64,000 bases of DNA from Qipengyuania pelagi. GTDB taxonomy: Bacteria; Pseudomonadota; Alphaproteobacteria; Sphingomonadales; Sphingomonadaceae. Positions 10,037 to 19,671 of this stretch are shown here, piece by piece. The notes beneath the pieces are model-generated. The model made no database searches. It was given only the letters and a program-made list of their open reading frames with translations, and had not been told where the DNA came from. How positions within the stretch are numbered: the stretch's first letter is position 1; the number at the start of each line of letters is the position of its first letter. Made by a program: the position numbers and the translations under genes. Location: positions 1,970,001 to 2,034,000 of the forward strand of contig NZ_WTYD01000001.1 in the NCBI RefSeq assembly GCF_009827295.1. Direction: 5' to 3'.

Positions 10037-11086
10037 TCAGGCGGCGCGGTTTTTCAGCATCTGCTCGGCCTGATCGGTCGAGCGGCGTGCCGCGTTCGCC
10101 AATTCCTTGACCTCGCGCGCGACGACCGAGAAGCCCGAGCCGTGCTCGCCCGCGCGCGCCGCTTCGATGGTGGCGTTGAGCGCGAGCATCTGCGTCTGCG
10201 TGGCGATGCCGGAAATCGTCGTCACAATGCGCTGCACCTCGCCCAGCATCCGCTCCAGCTCGTCCTTCTGGCCACCCAGTTCGGCGCGCAGCGATTCGCT
10301 GTCGGCAAGCTGGGAATGAACCGAAGTCTCCAGCTCGACCTCGCGCGTGATGTCCGTCGCGAGTTTCACGATCCTGACCGGCTTGCCTTCGAGGTCCATA
10401 ACCGGATTGTAGGTCGCCTGAATCCAGACGTCCTGGCCCTTGCGATCAACCCGGCAGTACCGACCCGATGCGTGCTCTCCCCGCCGCAACCGTTCCCAGA
10501 ACTGGCGATAGTCGTCGCTTTGCGCGTGGCCCGTCTTGCACAGAACGCGATGGTGCTTCCCGAAGAGGTCCTCGCTCGCATAACCGAACAGGGCGAGGAA
10601 GACGGGATTCGCGTCGAGGATCTCGCCATCGAGGCCGAATTCGATGACCGCATGGGAATGGCGGACCGCATTCGAGAGGGCCTGGAAGCGCGATTGGCGC
10701 AGCACCTCCTCGGTCACGTCCGCAGCGACCTTGAGGACACCGACGACCTCGCCATCGGCCGAGCGGACCGGACTGTAATTGGCGCGCAGCCGAACGATCG
10801 AACCGTCCTTGGCGATGCGGCGATAAGTGCCCTGGTCCGGCTGGCCTGCGGCGAGACGCCGCCAGAAGGCGCGATATTTCTCAGACCCGGAAGGATCCTT
10901 GGTGCAGAACAGGCTGTGGTGCCGCCCGGCGATTTCTTCGAGCTGGTATCCCATCGCGTCGAGAAAGAGGCGATTGGCCCAGACGATCGTGCCGTCGAGC
11001 GCGAAGTGGGCGCACAGATTGCTCTGATTCACCGCATCCCACGCCGCCTCGACCTTCGTCGCGCGATCAAGATTGGCGTCCTCCAT
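10037..11086 (-). CDS. Soluble PAS-PAS protein with short methyl-accepting chemotaxis signalling tip
   Basis: The 349-residue protein has no membrane segment. Two PAS domains with PAC motifs (roughly 10-135 and 140-260) share nearly the same core: [20 protein letters not shown] and [20 protein letters not shown]. The C-terminal 85 residues hold the MCP hairpin tip, [37 protein letters not shown], which is the CheA/CheW contact region. Only a short arm follows before the stop, so the hairpin is much shorter than in canonical chemoreceptors. It probably senses a cytoplasmic redox or ligand cue. No che genes are in the window. Confidence 0.8.
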   Translation of the reverse strand: MEDANLDRATKVEAAWDAVNQSNLCAHFALDGTIVWANRLFLDAMGYQLEEIAGRHHSLFCTKDPSGSEKYRAFWRRLAAGQPDQGTYRRIAKDGSIVRLRANYSPVRSADGEVVGVLKVAADVTEEVLRQSRFQALSNAVRHSHAVIEFGLDGEILDANPVFLALFGYASEDLFGKHHRVLCKTGHAQSDDYRQFWERLRRGEHASGRYCRVDRKGQDVWIQATYNPVMDLEGKPVRIVKLATDITREVELETSVHSQLADSESLRAELGGQKDELERMLGEVQRIVTTISGIATQTQMLALNATIEAARAGEHGSGFSVVAREVKELANAARRSTDQAEQMLKNRAA

Positions 11087-11124
11087 CAGGCCGCAATTAA
11101 AGAGGAATAGTTAAATCGAAGTAA

Positions 11125-11176
11125 CGGTCAGGTCCGGGCGGTGCGTAACTTACGCGAACCCGCCCGGACCTGACCG
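11125..11176 (-). terminator. Strong hairpin downstream of the sugar permease gene
   Basis: A perfect 16-bp inverted repeat (CGGTCAGGTCCGGGCG at 11125-11140 against 11161-11176) flanks a 20-nt loop that contains a second palindrome, GCGTAA-C-TTACGC, at 11143-11155. It lies just after the permease stop and before the MCP-like gene's start. It could terminate transcription from the permease gene, but the run after the stem is only weakly T-rich, so another role is possible. Confidence 0.55.
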
Positions 11177-11187
11177 GACTCGGTCGA

Positions 11188-12480
11188 TCAGGCAGGCCGC
11201 CGCGCGAACAGGCCGAAGCTGGCGATGATCGCATAGCAGATCGCAGGCAGGATCAGCGCGAAGGCGAGGCTTCCCGAAAGATCCGCCAGCGCACCGAAGG
11301 CCAGCGGCACGACCGCGCCGCCGAAGATCGCCACGTTGATGATGCCCGACCCGTCCGCCGCGCGCGGCCCCAGTTTCTCGCAGGCGAGCGAGAAGATGGT
11401 CGGGAACATGATCGAATTCATCAGGCCCACCGCGAGCAGCGTGTACCCGGCGAGCGTGCCGCTCGTGCTGGCGCTGATCGCAATCAGCAGGATCGCTCCC
11501 GCGGCGTTGAAGGCCAGAATCTTGCCGGGCGAGAACACGCGCAGGATTGCCGAGCCGATGAACCGGCCCACCATCGCGCCGCCCCAATACAGGCCGATCA
11601 TCCAGCCGATGACGCTTTCCGGCTGTCCGAGGACGCGCTCCAGCGCCAGATAATTGATGATGATCGATCCGATCGAGACTTCCGCCCCGACATAGAGGAA
11701 AATGCACAGCGCACCGAAACCGAACCGCTTGCGCTTCAGGAGGTCCAGTCCGGCAAGGCCCGAGGAGGCTTCGTGCTTTTCGCCCTGGAGGCGATTGCGG
11801 AACAGCCAGACCGCCAGGGCGACCAGACCGATGAGGGCGGCGACGCCGAGATAGCCCTGCCAGATCGCCTCGCTCTCCGCCTGGCGATAGGCCTGAAGTT
11901 CGGCGCCCGACAATTGATCGGCGCTGACGGTGGCGAGGCTGCCGAGAATGACGACCGACCCGACGAGCGGGAAGATCGTGGTGCCGAGCGAATTGAAGGC
12001 CTGCGCGAAGGTCAGGCGGCTATGCGCCGTGCGCGGCGAGCCGAGCAGCGAGATCAGCGGATTGGCGACCACCTGCACGATGACGACACCGCTCGCGAGG
12101 ACGAACAGCGCCAGCAGGAACACCCAATAGGTCGCGGTCTGGCTGGCGGGGATGAACATGAGGCAGCCCAGCATCATGGTGACGAGGCCCGCCACCGCGC
12201 CGCGCATATAGCCGAGGCGCTTGACCAGTTTCGCGCCCGGAATGCCGATCAGGAGATAGGCGGTGAAGAAGCAGAACTGCACCAGCATCGCCTGGGTGTA
12301 GTTGAGCGTGAACAGCTCCTTCAGCTTGGGAATGATGACATCGTTGAGCGAGGTGATCCCGCCGAAGATGAAGAACAGACCGAAGACGAAATATTGCAGG
12401 CCCGGCGCCTCTACCGGCGGCGTGTCGGGATCGATCTTATGGGGGTCGGTGCTCGACGCTATGTCGGGTGCAAGGGCCAT
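11188..12480 (-). CDS. MFS sugar permease of the FHS (fucose/glucose:H+ symporter) type
   Basis: A 430-residue, twelve-helix major facilitator. The stretch YFVFGLFFIFGGITSLNDVIIPKLKELFTLNYTQAMLV, then FFTAYLLIGIPGAKLVKRLGY, is the signature N-terminal region of FucP/GluP-type proton sugar symporters. The start at ATG 12480 has an AGAGGAC ribosome site. It should import a monosaccharide, most likely the glucose released by the neighbouring GH3 and GH16 enzymes. It shares direction with the halogenase-like gene upstream but is separated from it by 123 bp that include a LacI-type site. Confidence 0.85.
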   Translation of the reverse strand: MALAPDIASSTDPHKIDPDTPPVEAPGLQYFVFGLFFIFGGITSLNDVIIPKLKELFTLNYTQAMLVQFCFFTAYLLIGIPGAKLVKRLGYMRGAVAGLVTMMLGCLMFIPASQTATYWVFLLALFVLASGVVIVQVVANPLISLLGSPRTAHSRLTFAQAFNSLGTTIFPLVGSVVILGSLATVSADQLSGAELQAYRQAESEAIWQGYLGVAALIGLVALAVWLFRNRLQGEKHEASSGLAGLDLLKRKRFGFGALCIFLYVGAEVSIGSIIINYLALERVLGQPESVIGWMIGLYWGGAMVGRFIGSAILRVFSPGKILAFNAAGAILLIAISASTSGTLAGYTLLAVGLMNSIMFPTIFSLACEKLGPRAADGSGIINVAIFGGAVVPLAFGALADLSGSLAFALILPAICYAIIASFGLFARRPA

Positions 12481-12520
12481 CGCATTTGTCCTCTTCTGAT
12501 AGCCGCAGGTTCTACGCCTG

Positions 12521-12534
12521 CGTAACCGGTTTCA
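12521..12534. promoter_or_regulatory. Candidate LacI-family operator upstream of the sugar permease
   Basis: CGTAACCGGTTTCA matches the LacI-family pattern TGNNANCGNTNNCA at seven of eight fixed positions. It sits 41-54 bp upstream of the permease start. Two sites of the same pattern lie between the halogenase-like gene and the TonB receptor, so the LacI protein encoded at 18573 probably controls both promoters. Not tested by binding data. Confidence 0.5.
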
Positions 12535-12603
12535 TTGTTGATATTGCGGCCTTGCCGACAAGTCTATCGCAATCGCGCGGTGACAGGTTCGGCGAAACAG
12601 GCG

Positions 12604-14130
12604 TCACGCGGGCGGCGCCGGGCAATAGCGTTGCAGATAGTCGCCATGGCCGGGCATGTGCTCGACGAGAAAGCGGATCGATTGCTCGATCCCGTCGACT
12701 TCCTTCGCCACGCCCTGATCCGCGATGCCGTGGGCCATCACATTGTGGCCGCCCATCTTTATCCCCTGCCCCATCATCACCGCCGCCCAGCTGGTTTCGG
12801 TGAACAATTCGTCATCCTCGCGGAAGATCTGCCCGTTGGCGCGGAACAGCTCCATCTTCTCGGTCAGGCTGTCGGGCACGCTCATCGTGCGGCAGTAATT
12901 CCAGAACTCGGAATCGTCGCGCGCGGTCGCGTGGTAGTGCAGGATCAGGAAATCCCTGATCCGCTCATATTCCTTGTTGGTGAGCCGGTTGAAGGCGCTG
13001 CGCTGCGTCTCGGTGATGCCGTCTAGCGAGAGCAGCGCGACCAGCTTGTTGATCCCGGTGTTGATAAGATGGATCGAGGTCGATTCGAGCGGCTCCATGA
13101 ATCCCGCCGCAAGCCCCAGCGCGACGACATTGTGGTTCCAGAACTTCCTGCGCCGCCCGGTCACGAAGCGCAGGAAATTCGGCTCGGCAGTCGGCTTGCC
13201 CGCCATGTTGGCGACGAGGATATCATGCGCCTCGGCATCTTCCATATGCGCGCTCGCATAGACGTGGCCGTTGCCGTTGCGATGCTGCAAGGGCACCTGC
13301 CATTGCCAGCCCGCCCGATGCGCGGTCGCGCGGGTGAAGGGCGGCGGGGGCGATCCGTCGTCGCGCTTGCACGGCAAGGCCACGGCCCGATCGCAAGGAA
13401 GCCAGTGCGTCCATTCCTCGTATCCGGTTTCCAGCGCCTGTTCGATCAGGACGCCGCGAAATCCGCTGCAATCGATAAACAGGTCGCCCGCGATCGTGGT
13501 GCCGTCATCAAGGACCAGCGCCGCGACATCGCCGCTTTCGCCATCGCGGCGGACCTCGGCCACCCGCCCCTCGCGCCGCACGACGCCGCGTTTTTCGGCA
13601 TAGGCGCGCAGGAAACGCGCATAGGCGCCCGCATCGATGTGGTAGGCGTAATTCATCGGCGGCATGTCGTCGCGATTATAGTCTTCGGTGCGCGCGAACT
13701 TGCCGAAATGGGCGGCCATCGTTTCGAGGTTGAAGACCTGGATGGGGCGCTTGTCCCCCTTCATGCGGTTGCGCTGCCACAAATGGTGGAAGGACACTCC
13801 GTCCACTTCGTAGCCGTAATTCCCGAAGGGGTGGATGTAGCTGTCGCCTTTGTTGCCCCAATTCACGAACTGGATGCCGAGCTTGAAGGTGCCCTGGACG
13901 GCGGACAGCATTGCGCGCTCGTCGATGTCGAGCAGCCTGTTGAAATCCACGAAGGGCGGGATCGTCGCTTCGCCCACGCCGACCGTGCCGATCGCTTCCG
14001 ATTCGACGAGCTTGATCGCGACCGGCCCCTGCGCGCCGCTCTTCCCCGAGATACGCGACAGCGCGGCAGCCGCCATCCAGCCGGCGGTTCCGCCACCAAC
14101 GATGACGATCCTTTCGATACTGTGCCGCAT
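12604..14130 (-). CDS. Tryptophan-halogenase-family flavoprotein of a glucan locus
   Basis: The 508-residue protein belongs to the PrnA/RebH flavin-dependent halogenase family. It has the FAD-binding motif IVIVGGGTAGWMAAAAL at the N-terminus, FKLGIQFVNWG containing the conserved lysine region, and GWQWQVPLQHR, equivalent to the halogenase WxWxIP motif. Such genes are common beside TonB receptors in Caulobacter and sphingomonad sugar loci, where chlorination has not been shown as the general role. I chose ATG 14130 (MRHSIERIV) because it is preceded by GGAGCGGATCGGGAC and begins at the FAD fold; the frame is open to 14223. It is transcribed divergently from the receptor. Confidence 0.82.
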   Translation of the reverse strand: MRHSIERIVIVGGGTAGWMAAAALSRISGKSGAQGPVAIKLVESEAIGTVGVGEATIPPFVDFNRLLDIDERAMLSAVQGTFKLGIQFVNWGNKGDSYIHPFGNYGYEVDGVSFHHLWQRNRMKGDKRPIQVFNLETMAAHFGKFARTEDYNRDDMPPMNYAYHIDAGAYARFLRAYAEKRGVVRREGRVAEVRRDGESGDVAALVLDDGTTIAGDLFIDCSGFRGVLIEQALETGYEEWTHWLPCDRAVALPCKRDDGSPPPPFTRATAHRAGWQWQVPLQHRNGNGHVYASAHMEDAEAHDILVANMAGKPTAEPNFLRFVTGRRRKFWNHNVVALGLAAGFMEPLESTSIHLINTGINKLVALLSLDGITETQRSAFNRLTNKEYERIRDFLILHYHATARDDSEFWNYCRTMSVPDSLTEKMELFRANGQIFREDDELFTETSWAAVMMGQGIKMGGHNVMAHGIADQGVAKEVDGIEQSIRFLVEHMPGHGDYLQRYCPAPPA

Positions 14131-14210
14131 GTCCCGATCCGCTCCCATCGCTTGGTTGTATACGATTTTTCGTAAGGCGGAACCCGGTGATGCGAAAATG
14201 CAACGCAGAT

Positions 14211-14247
14211 TGATAACGTTCACTTTGGCGTCTTGTGAACGCTAACA
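14211..14247. promoter_or_regulatory. Tandem candidate LacI-family operators in the divergent promoter
   Basis: Two sites lie 23 bp apart centre to centre, about two helical turns. TGATAACGTTCACT (14211-14224) matches TGNNANCGNTNNCA except at the last base, and TGTGAACGCTAACA (14234-14247) matches fully. They sit between the halogenase-like gene and the TonB receptor and could repress both directions. Confidence 0.55.
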
Positions 14248-14314
14248 ATGGCAGCTATCCGACACGTTCTAAAAAGATCTGGCACCGGGATGCCCGATCA
14301 TCGGAGGAGGATAT

Positions 14315-17300
14315 ATGCTGCGCAACGCAACTCAGGCCGAAGCCACGCTTTCACGGCGCCTGATCGCTCTCACCACCGCTTCGGGCCTGGCCATCGGCGC
14401 GCTGACCGCATCGCCGGCCAATGCGCAGGTTGCCGACCCGAATGAGGAAGAGACGCGCGAGAACGAGGCGGGCATTCCCGAAGGTCTCGATCCCGAAAAC
14501 CTGATCATCGTCAGCGGCTATCGCCAGTCGCTCGAATCGGCGCAGGATTTCAAGGAAAACGCCGACACCGTGGTCGACGTGATCACTGCCGAGGATATCG
14601 GCGCCTTGGCCGACCGTTCGGTGGCCGAAGCCTTGCAGCGCGTCCCGGGCGTCAACATCTCGCGCTTCGAACAGCGTGACGATCCCGACCGTTTCTCGGT
14701 CGAAGGCTCCAACGTCATCATTCGCGGCCTGCCCTACGTCCTTTCGACCCTGAACGGGCGCGACATCTTCTCCGCCAATGGCGGCCGCACCCTGTCGTTC
14801 AACGACGTGTCGCCCGAACTGCTCGGCCGCGTCGAGATCTACAAGAACGTCAGCGCCGACATGATCGAGGGCAATATCTCGGGCCTCGTCAATCTCGTCA
14901 CGCGCAAGCCGCTCGACAATCCGGGCCTCAACCTCGCCGGCACGGTCGAGGTCAATTACGGCGATCTCGCCGAGGAATGGTCGCCCGGCTTCTCCGGCCT
15001 GATCTCCAACACCTTCGAAACCAATGTCGGCACGTTCGGCCTCCAGTTCGGCTATGCGCAGCAGGAACTGGTCACGCGCACCGATGCCTCGCAGCTGACC
15101 GATCCCTGCTATCGTGCCGACACGCTCGACGGGCCGTGCCTGCGCGTCGTCAATGTCGGGTCGGGCGGCTATTTCGGCGATCCGAACTTCAACGCATCGA
15201 ACTTCCCGCCGCCCGGCTCGGTCGTCGTGCCCAAGGGCGCGGGCGTCCGCACCACGGACCTGACGCGCGACCGCAACGCCTATTCCGGCGTCGCCCAGTG
15301 GGAAAGCAATGACGGCCGTGCGCTCGTCACGCTCGAATATCTGCGCGCCGAAACCGAAGGTACGCTGAACGAATTCGCGGCGCTGGCGCTCGTCAACGAC
15401 GATGCGCTGTTCCCGGTCCCCGTTCCCGGCACCACGCCGACCTTTAGGGACGGCATCTTCCAGAGCGGATCGCTGACGCAGACCCAGCCCTTCAATGGCG
15501 GATTCGGCATCCCGACCGAGCTGCTGCGCTTCCAGCGCGAAGACGACGCCAAGACCGAGGATTACTCGATCGACGTCCAGCTGGAGCCGAGCGATCGCCT
15601 GCGCTTCAACATCGAATTGCAGCACATCAAGTCGGATCGGAACGAAAACGGCTTCATCGCCGCGATGCAGACCTATACCGATCTCTTCATCGACAATTCG
15701 GGCGAGACGCCGCAGGTCCAGTTCTTCGAGCCGGGCACGATGGGCGATTCGACCGGATACTTCACCGATCCGGCGGCCACCTTCTACTGGTTCCTGCTCG
15801 ACAACCAGGTCCGCAACGAAGGCGACCTCACCAGCATGCGCGCCGATGCCGAATACGACATCAGCGACGAAGGCTTCTTCAAGACGGCTCGTTTCGGTGC
15901 GCGCTTCGCCGATCGCAACCGCGTGACGCGCAGCGCCAACTTCTCCAACTGGGGCAATCTCGGCGCGCCCTGGACGGGTCGTGGCGGCAATTGGAACTGC
16001 GGCGATTTCCAGCGCTTCGGCTGCGGCGGCGCCTATGCTTTCGATTTCCCCGAAAGCTCGCAGGTCCGCAATCCGTTCGGCAACAATTTCCAGCGCGGCA
16101 ACGCGCCCACTCCGCTGGGCGATGGTTCGGCCTTCTTCTTCGGCGGCGACAATCTCGTTAACGAATATCTCAACGGCACCGCCGAAGCGCGCGCGAACGC
16201 GATCACTGCTTTCACGCTGACGCCGAACGCCTGGGGCCCGATCTACAACCGCACCGGCCTTGTCGACGGCACGGTGTTCCTGCCCGGCGAGATTTCCGAC
16301 GTCGAGGAATCGACCGATGCCTATTACGCGCGTCTCGATTTCGGCACGGTGTTCGGCAATGGTTGGGAACTGACCGGCAATATCGGTGCCCGTTACGTTC
16401 AGACCACGGTCCGCACGCAGGGCGAAATCAACTTCCCGTTCGGCAACTTCTTCGACACGAACGGCGATAACCGCGTGACCGTGGGCGAGATCAACGCAGC
16501 GTGCGGCAACGTCCAGCAGGGCCAGGACACGCCGAGCTATTGCAAGCTCTCCCCTGCCCGCAAGGCCGAGTTCGCCTCGGTCTTCACCGGGGAAACGATC
16601 CGCGACAACGCCAATATCGAATTCGACAACTGGCTGCCTGCCGGTAACATCAAGCTCGATTTCGGTGGTGGCCTGCTGGCCCGCGCCGCGATCTCCAAGG
16701 CGATTTCGCGTCCCGACCTCGCGGCATTCCGCACCGGGGGCGCGATCGGAGATAACACCCGCGCGCTGGAACTGGCTGGCGCGCTGGAAACGGGGCCGCT
16801 GTTCCAGATCGAGACCGGCAACCGCCTGCTCGGCCCGATCACGGCGTGGAATTACGACCTCAGCATCGAATATTACTTCGACGATGTCGGCTCGATCACG
16901 GCGGCCTTCTTCTACAAGGATTTCGACAATCTGTTCGGGAACGGCCCGACGGTGCGGAACTTCACCTCGCCCAGCGGTGTCTCGACCGATGTCGAGGTCA
17001 ACGGACCGATCAATTTCGGTTCGGCCAAGCTCCAGGGTGTCGAACTCGCCTATCAGGACGTGTTCGAATTCCTGCCCGGCCCGCTCGGCAATCTCGGGAC
17101 GCAGTTGACCTACACCTATATCGATTCGAAGGACTTCAGCAGCTCGGGCGATGTCTTCGGCGACCTGCCGCAGCCGGGCGTGTCGAAGCATACGGTCAAT
17201 GCGACAGTGTTCTACGAGGATGACGCGCTGTCGGTCCGCGCTGCCTATAACTGGCGCTCGGACTTCCTGCAGACCCCACGCGACGTGATCTTCCCGTTCT

Positions 17301-17509
17301 CGCCGGTCTATGGCGAGGCGACCGGGCAGCTCGACGCGTCGATCTTCTACACGCTGACTCCGCAGATCAAGCTGGGCGTGCAGGGCGTGAACCTGCTCGA
17401 TGAGGTCACGCGGACGAGCACCCAGATCGACTTCGACGGCAACCGCATCACGCGGTCCGCCTTCCGCAACGATCGCCGCTTCACCTTCCTGGCGCGCTTC
17501 GATTTCTGA
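14315..17509 (+). CDS. TonB-dependent receptor for glucan oligosaccharides
   Basis: A 1064-residue outer-membrane receptor. It starts at ATG 14315 after an ideal GGAGGAGG site and has a signal peptide ending near ANAQ. A TonB-box-like IIVSGYR precedes the plug domain (DTVVDVITAEDIGALADRSVAEALQRVPGV, then VIIRGLPYVLSTLNGR). The long beta barrel ends in FTFLARFDF with the terminal Phe needed for outer-membrane assembly. It belongs to the TonB-Xanth-Caul type found in carbohydrate loci. The GH16 and GH3 genes directly downstream suggest that it takes up beta-1,3- or mixed-linkage glucan fragments. Confidence 0.88.
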   Translation: MLRNATQAEATLSRRLIALTTASGLAIGALTASPANAQVADPNEEETRENEAGIPEGLDPENLIIVSGYRQSLESAQDFKENADTVVDVITAEDIGALADRSVAEALQRVPGVNISRFEQRDDPDRFSVEGSNVIIRGLPYVLSTLNGRDIFSANGGRTLSFNDVSPELLGRVEIYKNVSADMIEGNISGLVNLVTRKPLDNPGLNLAGTVEVNYGDLAEEWSPGFSGLISNTFETNVGTFGLQFGYAQQELVTRTDASQLTDPCYRADTLDGPCLRVVNVGSGGYFGDPNFNASNFPPPGSVVVPKGAGVRTTDLTRDRNAYSGVAQWESNDGRALVTLEYLRAETEGTLNEFAALALVNDDALFPVPVPGTTPTFRDGIFQSGSLTQTQPFNGGFGIPTELLRFQREDDAKTEDYSIDVQLEPSDRLRFNIELQHIKSDRNENGFIAAMQTYTDLFIDNSGETPQVQFFEPGTMGDSTGYFTDPAATFYWFLLDNQVRNEGDLTSMRADAEYDISDEGFFKTARFGARFADRNRVTRSANFSNWGNLGAPWTGRGGNWNCGDFQRFGCGGAYAFDFPESSQVRNPFGNNFQRGNAPTPLGDGSAFFFGGDNLVNEYLNGTAEARANAITAFTLTPNAWGPIYNRTGLVDGTVFLPGEISDVEESTDAYYARLDFGTVFGNGWELTGNIGARYVQTTVRTQGEINFPFGNFFDTNGDNRVTVGEINAACGNVQQGQDTPSYCKLSPARKAEFASVFTGETIRDNANIEFDNWLPAGNIKLDFGGGLLARAAISKAISRPDLAAFRTGGAIGDNTRALELAGALETGPLFQIETGNRLLGPITAWNYDLSIEYYFDDVGSITAAFFYKDFDNLFGNGPTVRNFTSPSGVSTDVEVNGPINFGSAKLQGVELAYQDVFEFLPGPLGNLGTQLTYTYIDSKDFSSSGDVFGDLPQPGVSKHTVNATVFYEDDALSVRAAYNWRSDFLQTPRDVIFPFSPVYGEATGQLDASIFYTLTPQIKLGVQGVNLLDEVTRTSTQIDFDGNRITRSAFRNDRRFTFLARFDF

Positions 17510-17540
17510 TCGGAGCCGCCGGACGATCGGGAGACCTGAG

Positions 17541-18569
17541 ATGATGTCTGCTTGGCGCGCCGCTCTTCTGGGAGCGGCCCTGATCGGCGCGAGCGGGTGC
17601 AGCACACTCGCCGAACCGATCGACACGATCGAACGGGAAAGGATCTCGATCGCTAAGGTCGCTCTTCCCGCCCCCGGCACCGCGCGGATGCCGGGGCGCG
17701 AGGACGGGTGGCAACTGGTCTGGTCGGACGAATTCGACGGAACCCGGATCGACAGCGCGAAATGGGATTTCGACGTCGATTGCTGGGGCGGCGGCAATGA
17801 CGAGCGGCAATGCTACACCGATCGGCCCGAAAACGCCCGCGTCGCGGACGGGCGGCTGATCATCACCGCGCGCAAGGAAGACTATTCCGGCCCCGCCTGG
17901 CCCCCGCATATGCGCAACGGGGATCGCGATCCGAAGGCGCGGGCGACCAAGCCCTTCACCTCGGCGCGGATGGTCACCCGCGGCAAGGCGGCGTGGACCT
18001 ATGGCCGGATCGAGGTGCGCGCCAAGCTGCCACAGGGTCAGGGAACCTGGCCCGCGATCTGGATGCTGCCCGAAGATCAGGATTACGGGACCTGGGCGGC
18101 ATCGGGCGAGATCGACATTCTCGAAGCGGTCAATCTCGGCGTTGCGTGCTCCGACTGTCCCGGTGGGCGCGAGGACACGATCCTCGGCACGCTGCATTTC
18201 GGCGGTCAGTGGCCGGACAACGCGCTCGCCAGCACCGAAACCCACGCAGCCAGCGTCCTCGACGGGTTTCACACCTTCGGGATCGTCTGGGCGCCGGGCC
18301 GGATCGACTGGACCTATGACGGGCAGGTCTATGCCAGCCAGACCAGCGACGCATGGTGGTCGAGCGGCTCCGACGCGCCCGATGCGCCTTTCGACCGGCG
18401 CTTCCATCTGCTTTTAAACCTCGCGGTGGGCGGCAAGCTATCCGAAGAGCGCGGCTTGAAGGGTGTCGACGAGACCGGCTATCCCAAGCAGATGGAAGTC
18501 GATTGGGTTCGCGTGTGGCAATGCCCCGATGCCGGATCGAGCGCGAACGCCTGCAACAAGGTTCGATAA
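17541..18569 (+). CDS. GH16 beta-glucanase lipoprotein (laminarinase-type)
   Basis: A 342-residue secreted lipoprotein starting at ATG 17541 (a second ATG follows directly), with lipobox ASGC about 20 residues in. The GH16 domain begins at WQLVWSDEFDG. The catalytic motif EIDILE spans residues 190-195 (nucleophile Glu190, Asp192, acid/base Glu195), the ExDxxE form typical of endo-beta-1,3-glucanases, after GTWPAIWMLPE. It should cut glucan at the cell surface before uptake. It lies 31 bp after the receptor and 3 bp before the LacI gene, so the three are probably cotranscribed. Confidence 0.88.
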   Translation: MMSAWRAALLGAALIGASGCSTLAEPIDTIERERISIAKVALPAPGTARMPGREDGWQLVWSDEFDGTRIDSAKWDFDVDCWGGGNDERQCYTDRPENARVADGRLIITARKEDYSGPAWPPHMRNGDRDPKARATKPFTSARMVTRGKAAWTYGRIEVRAKLPQGQGTWPAIWMLPEDQDYGTWAASGEIDILEAVNLGVACSDCPGGREDTILGTLHFGGQWPDNALASTETHAASVLDGFHTFGIVWAPGRIDWTYDGQVYASQTSDAWWSSGSDAPDAPFDRRFHLLLNLAVGGKLSEERGLKGVDETGYPKQMEVDWVRVWQCPDAGSSANACNKVR

Positions 18570-18572
18570 TAG

Positions 18573-19643
18573 ATGGCGCGACGCCGACAATCCGTAACGA
18601 TCAAGCATGTCGCTGCCGATGCCGGCGTTTCGCTCCAGACGGTCAGCCGCGTCATCAATGACGAGCCGAACGTGCGCCCGGCGATGAAGGAACGGGTCCA
18701 GGCGTCGATCGACAAGCTCGGCTACACGCCCTCCATCGCCGCGCAGCGGATGAGCGGTTCGCGCAGCTATCTGATCATGGCGCTCAACGATCGCGAACGC
18801 ACGATTGCGGACTGGCGCGAGCGGCGCGGGACCGACTGGGTCGACCAGATGCTGCTCGGCGGGATGCTGACCTGCGCGGAGCATGGCTATCGCATGATTG
18901 TCGAACTGATCGACACCCACAGCGATCATGTCGAACGGGAATTGAGCGCCGCGCTCATGGCCTTGCAGCCCGATGGCGTGGTGCTGACTCCGCCGCACTC
19001 CGAAAACGCGCTCATCACCGGGCTGCTGGCGGATCGCGGTATCCCGTTCGCGCGCATCGGATCGATCGCGCCCGGTCCCGGCTTCGCCCTGACCATGGGC
19101 GACACGAAAAACGCCCTCGACGCGACGCGCCGCCTGATCGAGCTCGGCCATAAGCGGATCGGCATGATCGCCGGGCCCGACGCCTACAGCCTCAGCGGTT
19201 GGAGGATCGAAGGATGGCGCCAGGCGCTCGGCGAAGCGGGCCTGCCGCATGAGGGCCTGTGCGCCGCCGGCGATTTCGGCTTCGAAAGCGGAAACGAAGC
19301 GGCCCGCGCTCTGCTGACGCAGGATGATCCCCCCACCGCCATCGTCGCCAGCAGCGACCAGATGGCCCTGGCGACGCTGGACGTGGCGCGCGAACTGGGT
19401 CTTTCGGTTCCGCGCGACCTGTCCGTCATCAGCTTCGACAACACGCCGATCGTGCGCTTCACCGATCCGCCCCTGACGGCAGTGGACCAGCCGATCGCCG
19501 AAACGATTTCGCGCGCCGTCGAACTGATCATCCGCGCGCGCCGCGATGCGGCACCGGACGCGGTGATCGATGTCGAAGGCAGTGTGGTCGAACGCGGTTC
19601 GACAGCACCGGCGCCGCATCTGACAGGCGTCAAGCGCGCCTGA
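18573..19643 (+). CDS. LacI-family transcriptional regulator of the glucan locus
   Basis: The 356-residue protein has an N-terminal LacI helix-turn-helix (VTIKHVAADAGVSLQTVSRVIND, about residues 8-30), a hinge helix region (PSIAAQRMSGSRS) and a periplasmic-binding-protein-like sugar domain ending near residue 345. It begins 3 bp after the GH16 stop and is followed within 30 bp by the GH3 gene. The three palindromes at 12521-12534 and 14211-14247 are its likely operators, with a glucose or short glucan ligand as inducer. The ligand is an inference from the neighbours. Confidence 0.87.
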   Translation: MARRRQSVTIKHVAADAGVSLQTVSRVINDEPNVRPAMKERVQASIDKLGYTPSIAAQRMSGSRSYLIMALNDRERTIADWRERRGTDWVDQMLLGGMLTCAEHGYRMIVELIDTHSDHVERELSAALMALQPDGVVLTPPHSENALITGLLADRGIPFARIGSIAPGPGFALTMGDTKNALDATRRLIELGHKRIGMIAGPDAYSLSGWRIEGWRQALGEAGLPHEGLCAAGDFGFESGNEAARALLTQDDPPTAIVASSDQMALATLDVARELGLSVPRDLSVISFDNTPIVRFTDPPLTAVDQPIAETISRAVELIIRARRDAAPDAVIDVEGSVVERGSTAPAPHLTGVKRA

Positions 19644-19671
19644 AACGATTACGATCTTGGGAGATACGAAA

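Noticed and set aside
12604..14130. A halogenated natural-product cluster
   Set aside because: No NRPS, PKS or tryptophan-tailoring genes are near, and all neighbours belong to glucan use, so a carbohydrate locus explains the gene better.
14351..17797. An 1148-codon minus-strand open frame
   Set aside because: It lies opposite the TonB receptor and GH16 genes. Its product is low-complexity and charged, with no recognisable family; typical of the strand opposite GC-rich coding DNA.
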